A stretch of 23,002 nt of DNA from a virus, in the IMG/VR virus record IMGVR_UViG_3300031578_004418, positions 1 to 23,002 of that record; one strand, 5' to 3'. The notes beneath the pieces are model-generated. The model searched no databases. It was not told the DNA's origin and saw only the letters and a list, made by a program, of their open reading frames with translations. Made by a program: the position numbers and the translations under genes. Below, piece by piece: positions 1 through 6,970 of this stretch (position 1 is its first letter; each line of letters starts with the position of its first letter).

Positions 1-598
1 GTAACTGCATCGCGTTGATTTCGTCGGCGCCCGCGTAGTAATTAAGTCCCAGGGCCTCCGCCGCCGCCAGCCACAGTTCCTCTTCCGTTACGTCGGCCTT
101 CTCTTCGGCGATGCCGGTTATATAAAAAATGTAATTCTTCAGCTTTTCGGCCCGGGCGGAGAACTCGGCGTACCGGGGTATAATCTGTTTTATTAGTTTC
201 CCCTCCGGCCCCATCAAAAGGCTCTGTGGAAGCATCGTCCCCTCCGGGAATATTCTGGCCAGGGGGATACGCCACTGCTGCCCGTTGATTGTCACCTCGT
301 GTCCTGCTATCTGTTCGGGCCTCTGCAGCTCGGCCGCCGTCGGCGGCCTGTCGCTATAGAAGCCGATATGATATTTGCCGCTGAGGGCCTTCGCCCACGT
401 CTGCTCGTCGGGCTTATAGTAGAGTTCTTTAGTCTCTTCGCCGATTGAAAGCAGCGTGCAGGGTCTGCCCCCTGGCCCCGTCATGCAGCCCCGCTGGGCG
501 ACTGTCGCCCCGCCGATGAGGTCCGTCAGTCCGGCGTCTTCGAGGCTTTTTTTCAGGTTGCCCTTTGCCGCGTCGATTGCATATATGAATCTGCTCAT
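1..598 (-). CDS. Tail-region protein of unknown function, 3' end outside window
   Basis: An open frame starts at the ATG at 598-596 and stays open to the left edge, giving about 199 residues with no stop. It is therefore a partial gene. The start follows the TGA of the upstream gene by one base, which suggests translational coupling; no strong ribosome site is close. The protein starts MSRFIYAIDAAKGNLKKSL and looks soluble and mixed alpha/beta, with no membrane segment or signal peptide. A segment reading HIGFYSDRPPTAAELQRPE is followed by a short basic stretch and a helical, acidic C-terminal part. I do not recognise the family. It follows the tail-terminator-like and tail-tube-like genes, where lambda-type phages keep tail assembly chaperone and tail genes, so a role in tail assembly is a positional inference only. 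Confidence 0.7.
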   Translation of the reverse strand, partial: MSRFIYAIDAAKGNLKKSLEDAGLTDLIGGATVAQRGCMTGPGGRPCTLLSIGEETKELYYKPDEQTWAKALSGKYHIGFYSDRPPTAAELQRPEQIAGHEVTINGQQWRIPLARIFPEGTMLPQSLLMGPEGKLIKQIIPRYAEFSARAEKLKNYIFYITGIAEEKADVTEEELWLAAAEALGLNYYAGADEINAMQL

Positions 599-599
599 A

Positions 600-845
600 T
601 CAGTACGCCGCCTCTCTTACCTCTTTTCTATCGGGCGGCGTGCGCCCGAGCGCAAGCGCCTCGACAACGCCCGCCGCGTACCGCTTGTCTGCCAGCGCCT
701 TGCGGCACGCCTTTTGATGTTCCGCCCGCTCGTCGTCCGTCATTTGTCCGGTCGTTTTTTTAACGACCTTTCCGTATTCGGCCTGCGCCTTTTTCAATTC
801 TTCCCTGGCCTCTGCAAGGGGGCTTGTCTTCTTTTCCTTTGCCAT
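600..845 (-). CDS. Small charged helical protein, tail region
   Basis: An 81-residue protein, MAKEKKTSPLAEAREELKKA at its start. A longer reading from a TTG at 851 is possible, but the ATG at 845 has an AGGA ribosome site seven bases upstream and is preferred. The protein is rich in Lys, Glu, Arg and Ala, is probably almost all helix with coiled-coil tendency, and has no Cys or membrane segment. It sits between the tail-tube-like gene and the partial tail-region gene, and its TGA is one base from the next ATG. In lambda-like phages a small gene here often encodes a tail assembly chaperone; that is a position-based guess and no family motif is visible. Confidence 0.7.
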   Translation of the reverse strand: MAKEKKTSPLAEAREELKKAQAEYGKVVKKTTGQMTDDERAEHQKACRKALADKRYAAGVVEALALGRTPPDRKEVREAAY

Positions 846-865
846 AATCAAATCCTTTCTATCAA

Positions 866-893
866 CTGAACTCTGACCTCTGATATCTGACTA
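866..893. repeat. Short TCAGA-type tandem repeat between genes
   Basis: On the minus strand this gap reads as imperfect units of about 7-8 bases built on GTCAGA, with variants TATCAGAG and TTCAG. It begins with the TAG stop of the tail-tube-like gene and ends just before the ribosome site of the next gene. It resembles low-complexity intergenic repeats and has no coding content. The two flanking genes are in the same frame, separated only by the TAG and this repeat. Confidence 0.5.
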
Positions 894-1778
894 CGTTATT
901 CCGGTGATTGCTATAATATTGGCAACGCCGTCGGCTATCGGCGTAATCGTCACCTGTCCGACCGCCCTGTTGCCCTGGCCTGCGCCGACGGTATTAAAGT
1001 GCGCCATTCCCGCGTCGATGGTGAATGTAATCGGCGATGAGCCCCGCACGCCGCTTTCGGCCTGGTCCTGCAGCTCCACGGTCGAATCGGTGTCCCCCTG
1101 CGGCGTTCCTATCTCCGTCCAGGCGACGAACTTGGCTATATCGAAGGTGCTTATGGTAAAAGACGGCGTAATCGATATCACGCCCGTAAATGTCGGGTAC
1201 ACATGCCCCGAACCCCATACTATATCGGGGGTGACGCCGAAATTCAGCGTCCAGGTATCCACCCCCTCCAGTTCGGAACCGTTCAGGGTTACGGCGCCCA
1301 GCACGTAGCATTCGGTATCGAAGTCCTGCAGCGCCTCTAATGAGGTTGTTGCCGATAGCGCGATAGGCGACGCCGAGCCGTCGGCGCTTCGCGGCGTTGC
1401 CAGGCAGCTTATCGTTGCCGGTGCAGGCAGGGACGGCGCCGTCAGCGTTACCGGTATGAGCAGCCCGTTGGCCATTGTAACGCATATATGCAGGCTTGCC
1501 CCCGACCTGGTCCCGTCGGCCAGCATTTGCTGCAGGAACATCTTGTCCGCTGCCATTGCCGCACCGTCATAGTCCAGGGCGGCGAGGATGGTCTTTATGG
1601 CGGTCGATGTAAAGCTCACCTGCGGCTGCAGCCGTCCGACGCCCGCGAACGAGGGGCTCACCGCCCCCGAGGCCGCCATGATTATCTGCTGCATCCCTGC
1701 ACTGAGCGAGGAGTCCTGTACGCCCTTAATAAGCGTGGCGGTGGAGTGTAAGTACGCCCCTAATGTATATATATTCAT
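891..1778 (-). CDS. Probable tail tube / major tail structural protein
   Basis: A 295-residue protein starting at the ATG at 1778, with an AAGGA ribosome site five to six bases upstream; it ends at TAG. Composition is typical of a beta-rich phage structural protein: many Thr, Ser, Ala, Gly and Ile, few charged residues, only a few Cys, no signal peptide or membrane helix. The N-terminus begins MNIYTLGAYLHSTATLIKGV and is followed by long alternating beta-like segments. It follows the tail-terminator-like gene and precedes small tail genes, which is the place of the tail tube protein (gpV) in lambda-type gene order. The assignment rests on position and composition; I see no diagnostic motif. 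A baseplate or other virion protein is the main alternative. Confidence 0.6.
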   Translation of the reverse strand: MNIYTLGAYLHSTATLIKGVQDSSLSAGMQQIIMAASGAVSPSFAGVGRLQPQVSFTSTAIKTILAALDYDGAAMAADKMFLQQMLADGTRSGASLHICVTMANGLLIPVTLTAPSLPAPATISCLATPRSADGSASPIALSATTSLEALQDFDTECYVLGAVTLNGSELEGVDTWTLNFGVTPDIVWGSGHVYPTFTGVISITPSFTISTFDIAKFVAWTEIGTPQGDTDSTVELQDQAESGVRGSSPITFTIDAGMAHFNTVGAGQGNRAVGQVTITPIADGVANIIAITGIT

Positions 1779-1803
1779 TTCAATTCCTTTCGATTATATT
1801 CAA

Positions 1804-3174
1804 TTAAATTATTCCCCAGTTAATCATTATTCTTACGCCGTATATATGCTCTTCGCTGCTGTTGTCGCCCAGCAGGCCCGGGCCGTCGATTACGTCCCAG
1901 CTATTGATTGCGAAGTGACCGGGCAGCCCGGAAAGTTCCATCGCGTCCTGCATCGTTTTTTCGTAGAAGTTCTTGAAGTATTTTTCGGCGTTGGCCTCCT
2001 GCCCCGCCGGCCGGTACTGCACGGGTACTTCCTGCTCGAACCGCAGCTCGAGGTCCCCGCCGTAGCCGGTGGTTTGCGACGTGCCGATGGTCTGCGCCTT
2101 GTCGGAACCCATGTGCATAATCATCGCAAAAGGATGCTTAAATCCCGCCTCCTCGTCGGCCGACAGCGCCGTAAGATGTATTCTCAGTTTTGCCGCCGCT
2201 ATTTTTTCGGCGGTGGTTCCCGCCGCCCCGATTGCCGTCTGGAACGTCCGGCACTCGGCCAATAGATCTCTAAGGTTCGATAATGCCCTGGCAATATTGC
2301 TCGTCGATTCCAGCGCCGCCGGATAATTGAGGTATGGGTAAGACTTGCCCTCGTCGATGTTCCAGACGTCGGTAAAGTCCCAGCCGCTGTAATTGGCCTG
2401 CGCCTTCATTTGCGCTGTTGTCAGGGCGTCTATACCATCCTCGTCGCCGTCTTTGCTGTCGTCGAGTGTCGGGTTTATGTCGGAGTCCCAGTAGCAGGCA
2501 GTAAAAGTCCCGGCATCCACTATACCCGCAAATCCGCCCTTATCGCCTGCTCCGTTTATCGCCCCGGCGCTGTAACAGTTGGTTACGGTGCCGCTGCTCG
2601 CCTGGCCCACGGCCCCGCCTGCGTAAGTCGCCGCTGAAACAAGCGCCCGCGAATATGAGTCTGTTATTGCGCCGTCGTTTACCCCCGCTATTCCGCCGGC
2701 CGAGCCGCCCGATATATTACCTATTGCGAAGCAGCCGGTTATTGTCCCGTCGTTTTGGCCGGCGACCGCCCCCGTCGCCGTGCCGCTCGATATCTCGCAG
2801 TCCGCCATACCGACGTTGTTTACGACGCCCGCCGCCCCGATAACGCCGAAAAGGCCCGAATGGAGGATTGCCCTGTCGATATACAGATACGATATGACGA
2901 ATTGTTTGCCGTCCAACTGTCCCGTGAACTTGCCGTCGGCGTCGCCTATGGGCAGAAAGCCCGCCCCGCCGTTCCAGTTTTCCGTCTCGCGGGCGTCTAT
3001 ATCGCAGCCTAATTCGTAGTAGGCCGTCAGGTCGTCGTCCATCGACTGCAGCTGCGCCGACGTGGTTATGATATAGGGGTCGATTTCGGTGCCGGTGCCC
3101 TTCATTGAATCTTCGTCCGGCCCGTTGTAAAACGCCGGCTGGGGTATATGCCTGCCTATCGCGACTATGAACAT
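1804..3174 (-). CDS. GLUG-repeat protein fused to a tail-terminator-like domain
   Basis: A 456-residue protein. Its ATG overlaps the TAA of the upstream gene by one base (TAATG). Residues ~24-110 look like the start of a GLUG-type extracellular beta domain: GTGTEIDPYIITTSAQLQ, then YYELGCDIDA, then FTGQLDGKQFVISYLYI and GLFG. Residues ~115-235 hold several ~25-residue repeats with the pattern G-x-V/I-A-G-x-N-x-G-x-I-T-x-C/S-(F/Y) (AGQNDGTITGCFAIGNISGG is one). The block closes with WNIDEGKSYPYLNYP near 271-285, as GLUG proteins usually do. Residues ~286-456 are a different domain: helical LRDLLAECRTFQTAIGA, then RPFA-like HPFAMIMH, ending in GVRIMINWG, which resembles phage tail terminator or tail completion proteins (inferred from pattern). 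Position just before the tail-tube-like gene fits that. The GLUG part has no obvious place in a terminator ring and may be displayed at the head-tail junction. Confidence 0.7.
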   Translation of the reverse strand: MFIVAIGRHIPQPAFYNGPDEDSMKGTGTEIDPYIITTSAQLQSMDDDLTAYYELGCDIDARETENWNGGAGFLPIGDADGKFTGQLDGKQFVISYLYIDRAILHSGLFGVIGAAGVVNNVGMADCEISSGTATGAVAGQNDGTITGCFAIGNISGGSAGGIAGVNDGAITDSYSRALVSAATYAGGAVGQASSGTVTNCYSAGAINGAGDKGGFAGIVDAGTFTACYWDSDINPTLDDSKDGDEDGIDALTTAQMKAQANYSGWDFTDVWNIDEGKSYPYLNYPAALESTSNIARALSNLRDLLAECRTFQTAIGAAGTTAEKIAAAKLRIHLTALSADEEAGFKHPFAMIMHMGSDKAQTIGTSQTTGYGGDLELRFEQEVPVQYRPAGQEANAEKYFKNFYEKTMQDAMELSGLPGHFAINSWDVIDGPGLLGDNSSEEHIYGVRIMINWGII

Positions 3175-3665
3175 TACGCGGGTTCCTCCATACTGCCGAT
3201 TACCGTATTGATATTTGTTATATCGTTGCCGTCGATGTCTTTGAGGTCCTTGCGGATGAGCTCCGCCTCTGTCGTCTTATGTGTTACCACTCTCTGATAC
3301 GGCGCGGCGCCGGTATCGATTGCCTCGTCGCCTTCGAGGATGTCCTTGATTGTTACCAAATCATCGCTCGTTATTTCCGTTGAATCTCTCGTTTGTAAAA
3401 TTCCTGTTCCCAAAGGTTCATCTGTAACCGCTGGTGTTGCATTTTGAAAAACCGGTACTGCAAATTGACCCGTTCCTATTGTTGGTATATCAACGGAATA
3501 ATGTCCTGGACTATGTTCGGTTAAGGCCACAGCGTAATTGCCTATATTTCCAGCAACATATACTTCAAGAGCAGAACCATTCCAGATATAATCATCTGTA
3601 GTTCCGATAATCCTGACATAAAGATTGCTTTCAGCAGGTATCCAGTCAAATGATATTTTAGCCAT
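3174..3665 (-). CDS. Tailspike companion protein, two-part composition
   Basis: A 163-residue protein beginning MAKISFDWIPAESNLYVRII. A TTG six bases further up is possible, but the ATG at 3665 is used here; GGA lies about ten bases upstream. The N-terminal ~100 residues look like an all-beta domain (many aromatic and Val/Ile strands, no Cys). The C-terminal ~60 residues are a conserved-looking helical module with VTHKTTEAELIRKDLKDIDG, a pattern I associate with phage structural proteins but cannot name. The DNA changes by eye from AT-richer (first half of the gene) to GC-richer (second half) near 3360, so the N-terminal domain may have been exchanged together with the tailspike. Its stop overlaps the next start. 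Likely a tail or fibre accessory protein; function unknown. Confidence 0.65.
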   Translation of the reverse strand: MAKISFDWIPAESNLYVRIIGTTDDYIWNGSALEVYVAGNIGNYAVALTEHSPGHYSVDIPTIGTGQFAVPVFQNATPAVTDEPLGTGILQTRDSTEITSDDLVTIKDILEGDEAIDTGAAPYQRVVTHKTTEAELIRKDLKDIDGNDITNINTVIGSMEEPA

Positions 3666-3678
3666 AATCAATCATCCA

Positions 3679-4953
3679 TTAAACAAAAGTGCAGGTATTG
3701 GCAATAGTAGTCCAATCCGTCCCGTTCCACTCCAGTTCCAGATATTCATAATCTGCGTCAAAAGTAGCCACTTCGGGGTCAGATGTTGCGTGGTTAGCAA
3801 TAGTAACCGTACTTGAATTAACAGTACTTGAATTGTGCATATAAATTATCTTCCTATCTCCGATATTAACACCATCAGCCAAAATTGCCGTAATTGCCCC
3901 TGTAGTTGAATTGAGCCTTGTTATACCTTTTGTTATCAAGGCCGGAGAGCCTGTCGTAACCACCTCACGAGGCCCCGTAGTTCCATCATCATCTCTCACA
4001 GTTCCTACTCCGGCATCATAAATATTCCCTACCCCGGTTGCCATATAGCAATTATTTTTCACTATGTTACCGACCGCACCGGTAGACACATAAACCCCAT
4101 ATCCCGTACCTTTACTTAAAATTATATTTCCTGTTATCACATTACAATAATTGAACATGGCACCGTTTAGTTTGATTCCACCCCAGTTTGACAGGACCGT
4201 TCCGCCAGATGTGTTTATCTGGCAATTACTAATAAGGTTGTTATAAGCTGAAATCTCGACGGCATATTTGCTTTCCGCCGTATTGGAAGGGCCAAGCCTG
4301 CAATTTACAACTGAGGTGTTGGTGAAAAGTTTAAGATTGTTTTCTCCATTAGACATAATCTTGCAGTTTGATACTAAGCCATCATTACCAACTAAATCCA
4401 CACCAAAATCATCACAATACTCAACTACGCAGTTATGCAACTCCCAGCCCCAGCAGTTTGCCGAATAAACCCCTTTTCCGGTAAAGGCATTTATAAACAA
4501 ATCCTTTAAATGTACATCCTGCAAATAATATCCTCCACTGGATGGACAATTTATACATCCACCACTTGATATATCTTTCCTGCCGTACAAGTGCATTTTT
4601 TCCATCTGCAGGAATAAATTACTTGATCCTCCTGCCCAGGTAAACATATCGCAGTCGGCCCCGGCTGACATATAAAGGGCTGTTGCATAAACCCCCTGAC
4701 CCGAAATCAACATTGCTCCCCGAAGGTTTATAGTCGCAGCAATATTAAACCTTCCGGCCGTCAAGATAACAGAACCACCACCCCCGGTGGGTGCATAAGC
4801 AGGCAAAGCGTCTATCGCCGCCTGTATCTGGACATTATCGGCTGTTCCGTCGCATACATAATCGGCACCTGCTTTAACCTTGGAAGGAGCGTCGGATGAG
4901 GCAATAATAAAAGTACCACTTCTTCTCGAATGTGTTATTGGTATTAATAACAT
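3679..4953 (-). CDS. Tailspike, right-handed beta-helix (pectate-lyase-3-like)
   Basis: A 424-residue protein. Residues ~20-75 carry the typical opening of the pectate lyase 3 superfamily: ADYVCDGTADNVQIQAAIDA, then GGGGSVILTAGRFNI. Residues ~80-310 are beta-helix coils with regular Asn/Cys ladders such as WELHNCVVEYCDDFGVDLVG and LISNCQINTSGG. From ~330 a separate C-terminal beta domain begins (ITRLNSTTGAITAILADGVN), ending ELEWNGTDWTTIANTCTFV. Such proteins bind and often cleave surface polysaccharide; the active site cannot be assigned from sequence alone. No signal peptide is seen, as expected for a phage particle protein. The gene is clearly AT-richer than the head genes, which suggests horizontal exchange. 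It lies between a holin-like gene and its companion protein, outside the usual position after the tape measure. Confidence 0.8.
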   Translation of the reverse strand: MLLIPITHSRRSGTFIIASSDAPSKVKAGADYVCDGTADNVQIQAAIDALPAYAPTGGGGSVILTAGRFNIAATINLRGAMLISGQGVYATALYMSAGADCDMFTWAGGSSNLFLQMEKMHLYGRKDISSGGCINCPSSGGYYLQDVHLKDLFINAFTGKGVYSANCWGWELHNCVVEYCDDFGVDLVGNDGLVSNCKIMSNGENNLKLFTNTSVVNCRLGPSNTAESKYAVEISAYNNLISNCQINTSGGTVLSNWGGIKLNGAMFNYCNVITGNIILSKGTGYGVYVSTGAVGNIVKNNCYMATGVGNIYDAGVGTVRDDDGTTGPREVVTTGSPALITKGITRLNSTTGAITAILADGVNIGDRKIIYMHNSSTVNSSTVTIANHATSDPEVATFDADYEYLELEWNGTDWTTIANTCTFV

Positions 4954-4975
4954 CTATTTTCTCATTTACCTCTTT
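4951..4975 (-). promoter_or_regulatory. Ribosome site with three-codon mini-cistron before tailspike
   Basis: The strongest ribosome site upstream of the tailspike (AAAGAGGT, 4968-4975) is placed for an ATG at 4965, not for the tailspike ATG at 4953. The 4965 ATG opens ATG AGA AAA TAG, and the TAG directly abuts the tailspike ATG in the same frame. Either ribosomes reinitiate after a tiny leader, or the tailspike uses the site at a long spacing. Seen directly; the regulatory meaning is inference. Confidence 0.4.
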
Positions 4976-5015
4976 ATTGTTGATTCACGTGACATTATTC
5001 TTTGCCTTTGTTTTG

Positions 5016-5357
5016 CTATTCCTCTTCCTCCGCCGGGCATACGTGCCTGTAAATCTTGTCCACCTTTTTATCTATGTTTTCCGTCTTGTCCTCCAGGTTT
5101 TTCATCTTCAGGACACAGAGCTGCGACTGCCGGTCGACGCGGTCGTCGGCTATTTCCTCGGCCTCCTTGCCGTGCCTTACCAGGTGGTTGATTAGCGTAG
5201 TAAACATTATTCCTACCATCAGGGTGACTAATCCGCAAAGGACGACCACCACTTTTACCCACACCGTGTCGGTCGGCGCCGTCGCCCCCACCGCCATTGT
5301 CCCTATCCCCGTCGCCGCCAGAATCCATTTGCATATCGGAATCAGATTTACCAGCAT
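5016..5357 (-). CDS. Small membrane protein with C-terminal coiled coil, holin-like
   Basis: A 113-residue protein with an AGGGGA ribosome site about six bases before its ATG. Two hydrophobic segments are visible, roughly residues 5-27 (around ICKWILAATGIGTMAVGA) and 33-57 (VWVKVVVVLCGLVTLMVGI). A charged helical region follows from ~60, with heptad-like spacing around LKMKNLEDKTENIDKKVDKI, and the end is acidic (AEEEE). Two helices with a short turn plus a charged tail match class II holins and haemolysin-XhlA-like phage proteins, so it may help to release virions by permeabilising the inner membrane. No endolysin is seen beside it, so the role is unproven. It sits between the head-tail connector and tailspike genes and ends in TAG. 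Confidence 0.65.
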   Translation of the reverse strand: MLVNLIPICKWILAATGIGTMAVGATAPTDTVWVKVVVVLCGLVTLMVGIMFTTLINHLVRHGKEAEEIADDRVDRQSQLCVLKMKNLEDKTENIDKKVDKIYRHVCPAEEEE

Positions 5358-5384
5358 TGCTTTCCCCTTATGTTAAACCTATTT

Positions 5385-5762
5385 TTACTCGATTTTTCTT
5401 TTATGCGATTCATAGTGTCTGCTCTTCGGCGTGTCGGACACAACTGTTAATACCGCATGGTTCGGTCTCTTATTGTCAATCGCCGTTACCTTCCACTGTA
5501 TTGATTCCAGGGTCAGTTCCGCCCGAATCTCCGGCGTCGTTTCGCCGGTGTCCATAATCACCCGCCGCCGCCTGATTTGCGTCGCCCCCTGCTCGTCGTC
5601 TGCGGCCTCGATATCTTCCGGCAGTACAATTACCGTTACTGTGACCCCATCGCCCCCGGGCGGGGTGTAAGTCGCCTCTTCGGACGGCGATTCGGCGGCT
5701 TCGGTGTCGAAGGCCGTCGCCGCCATATCAGCCGCTATTATGTCGTTGATATTGGCCGCCAT
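5385..5762 (-). CDS. Probable head-tail connector (lambda gpFII-like position)
   Basis: A 125-residue protein starting MAANINDIIAADMAATAFDT. The first ~40 residues are Ala-, Glu- and Thr-rich and likely flexible. From ~40 to the end it looks beta-rich: VTVTVIVLPEDIEAAD, then IRRRRVIMDTGETTPEIRAE, then IQWKVTAIDNKRPNHAVLTV. This matches in layout (about 117-125 residues, flexible N-terminus, small beta barrel) the lambda gpFII family that joins head to tail, and it lies just after the capsid gene as gpFI/FII do. Sequence identity to gpFII is not evident by eye, so the call is structural and positional. A different small head protein is the alternative. A strong hairpin lies in its leader. Confidence 0.55.
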   Translation of the reverse strand: MAANINDIIAADMAATAFDTEAAESPSEEATYTPPGGDGVTVTVIVLPEDIEAADDEQGATQIRRRRVIMDTGETTPEIRAELTLESIQWKVTAIDNKRPNHAVLTVVSDTPKSRHYESHKRKIE

Positions 5763-5789
5763 TGTATACCTCGTTTGCCGGTCCGCGTA

Positions 5790-5815
5790 CCGGCCGGGCC
5801 TCCATGCCCGGCCGG
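5790..5815. other. GC-rich hairpin between capsid and connector genes
   Basis: A perfect 10-base inverted repeat (CCGGCCGGGC at 5790-5799 with GCCCGGCCGG at 5806-5815) and a 6-base loop. There is no T-run after it on the minus strand, so it does not look like a terminator. In the mRNA it would sit between the capsid stop and the connector start and could slow 3' exonuclease or lower read-through. It shares the CGGCCGG core with the palindromes on both sides of the decoration gene. Confidence 0.6.
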
Positions 5816-5829
5816 TTATTGCAGACTAT

Positions 5830-5860
5830 AAAAAGCGGTTAAGCGATTGTCGCCCAATCG
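5830..5860 (-). terminator. Weak terminator-like hairpin after the capsid gene
   Basis: Directly after the capsid stop on the minus strand there is a 6-base stem (CGATTG/CAATCG, 5844-5849 with 5855-5860, loop of 5), followed after nine bases by CTTTTT. The gap between stem and T-run makes it a poor intrinsic terminator; partial attenuation is possible. Confidence 0.3.
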
Positions 5861-5861
5861 A

Positions 5862-6824
5862 TTAGGTGTTCGTCAGCTTGTAGGCGAACAGATCCTTCTC
5901 GCCTATAAGCACCTCGTCGGTGTCCATTCTGGCGCGTACGATATCGGATTTGACCTTCTCTTCACGGTAACTTTCGATTACCGGCAGTTCCGGCGCGTTG
6001 ACGTCCCACATCATCGTTCTCGCCGCCGACGGCTCTTCCAGCGGGGCCCCTTCATCGGCCAAGACGGCGATATAAATAACCCCCGCCGTCCATATCTGGC
6101 TTATGCTCTCGGCGACGCCCTCTTCTTTGATGTCGTAGCCGCTGCGTGCAACCAGTACCTGTTTGACGCCTAACATGGCCGCCACCTGTAGCGGCTGCAA
6201 AAGCGAAGGCTGCATACCCGGGTAGGTGTACTTGATCTTGTCGGTCACCTGCGTTACCCGCATAAACTCGCGGAAGTCCGTCCGGGGCATGACAATCGAG
6301 ATGTCCTCGGGGCCAACGCCGCACTTGTCTTCCAGCGCCTCGACGCCCGATGCGATATCGTCGAGTGGGGCGGCCGTGGCTACGGTGGTCCATGCCGTCG
6401 TTACATTATGGTTCGTAAAGCCTCCGCCGGAGAACAGGGCCGCCACCCTTATCTCATGGCCCATCAGGAGCTGGTACCACAGCACCCTCGAGGCCGCGGC
6501 CTCTGCGTCGATAAGGTTGCGGAACCTTCTGCGCCTTCGGTCGTCGATGGGGTATTCCAGCCCGTTTTCCTCGCAGTCGAATGTCCCCTTGCCGAATTCC
6601 CCTGTGATGCGGTTAAAGCTTGCGCCTTCGGCCCGCTTCTGCGTCGCCGGCTTCCTGAAGTTCTCGCGACTCATTATCGGAAAACCCCCCGACGCCTCCG
6701 GCACGGTAAATATGGGCGCCGCCCTCCGCCCTATGAACCGGGCGGCGGCCTTTTCGGCGTCATACTCGTTAACCAGTGCCGACAGGTCGGGCCGGTATGT
6801 TACGCTTGTACTTTCTGGTCTCAT
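5862..6824 (-). CDS. Major capsid protein (lambda gpE-like)
   Basis: A 320-residue protein with ribosome site AAAGGAG about eight bases before the ATG at 6824. Length and layout fit lambda-type (HK97-fold) capsid proteins of 310-350 residues. It begins MRPESTSVTYRPDLSALVNE and, as in this group, the N-terminal part covers a domain that loads the shell (AAARFIGRRAAPIFTVPEAS) and a conserved basic/aromatic stretch (IDDRRRRRFRNLIDAEAAA). The P-domain-like region follows with a helix around ASRVLWYQLLMGHEIRVAAL. The middle contains PEDISIVMPRTDFREFMR and the late part ends in short strands (TMMWDVNAPELPVIESYREE). The gene lies downstream of protease/scaffold and decoration genes, in the lambda C-Nu3-D-E order. 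Hairpins on both sides suggest expression tuning of an abundant product. Confidence 0.82.
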   Translation of the reverse strand: MRPESTSVTYRPDLSALVNEYDAEKAAARFIGRRAAPIFTVPEASGGFPIMSRENFRKPATQKRAEGASFNRITGEFGKGTFDCEENGLEYPIDDRRRRRFRNLIDAEAAASRVLWYQLLMGHEIRVAALFSGGGFTNHNVTTAWTTVATAAPLDDIASGVEALEDKCGVGPEDISIVMPRTDFREFMRVTQVTDKIKYTYPGMQPSLLQPLQVAAMLGVKQVLVARSGYDIKEEGVAESISQIWTAGVIYIAVLADEGAPLEEPSAARTMMWDVNAPELPVIESYREEKVKSDIVRARMDTDEVLIGEKDLFAYKLTNT

Positions 6825-6866
6825 CTGTTGACTCCTTTCAACTTAAAATTTTGTTATTCGGGCAAC

Positions 6867-6907
6867 AAAAAAGCGGCTTCGAGTGTTCGGGCACCCGAAT
6901 GCCGCTT
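6867..6907 (-). terminator. Terminator-like hairpin, copy 1, upstream of capsid
   Basis: On the minus strand: stem AAGCGGC/GCCGCTT (6871-6877 with 6901-6907), an internal TTCGGG/CCCGAA pair in the loop, then a run of T. This has the shape of an intrinsic terminator and sits between the decoration and capsid genes. The 41 bases from 6867 to 6907 are identical to 8051-8091. As capsid must be made in large amounts, it is more likely an attenuator or processing site than a full stop. Confidence 0.65.
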
Positions 6908-6921
6908 TAATGTTTTTTAGC

Positions 6922-6949
6922 CGTCCGTCCGCCGGCCGGCGGACGGACG
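6922..6949. other. Perfect 28-base palindrome, copy 1
   Basis: All 14 base pairs of the palindrome centred on GCCGGCCGGC match. Outer arms are CGTCCGTCC and GGACGGACG. It lies between the decoration gene and the terminator-like hairpin. Compared with the copy at 8108-8133 the core is the same but the arms are different and still pair, which favours a function at the RNA or cruciform level over chance. Confidence 0.7.
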
Positions 6950-6970
6950 AAACCCGTTCTTTACTTTTTA

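Noticed and set aside
42-275. 77-residue minus-strand frame near the left edge
   Set aside because: It lies in a different frame within the longer partial gene 1-598, which has the better start and continuous coding character.
891-5018. Possible recoding of TAG as a sense codon
   Set aside because: TAG stops at 891, 5016, 14626 and 20444 fit ordinary gene ends, and no gene has an internal TAG that interrupts a recognised domain. Three TAG with the next gene in the same frame can be chance.
6857-6910. tRNA or tmRNA-like element in the repeated hairpin
   Set aside because: No cloverleaf, no T-arm GGTTCGAATCC-like sequence and no acceptor pairing; it is best read as a terminator-like hairpin.
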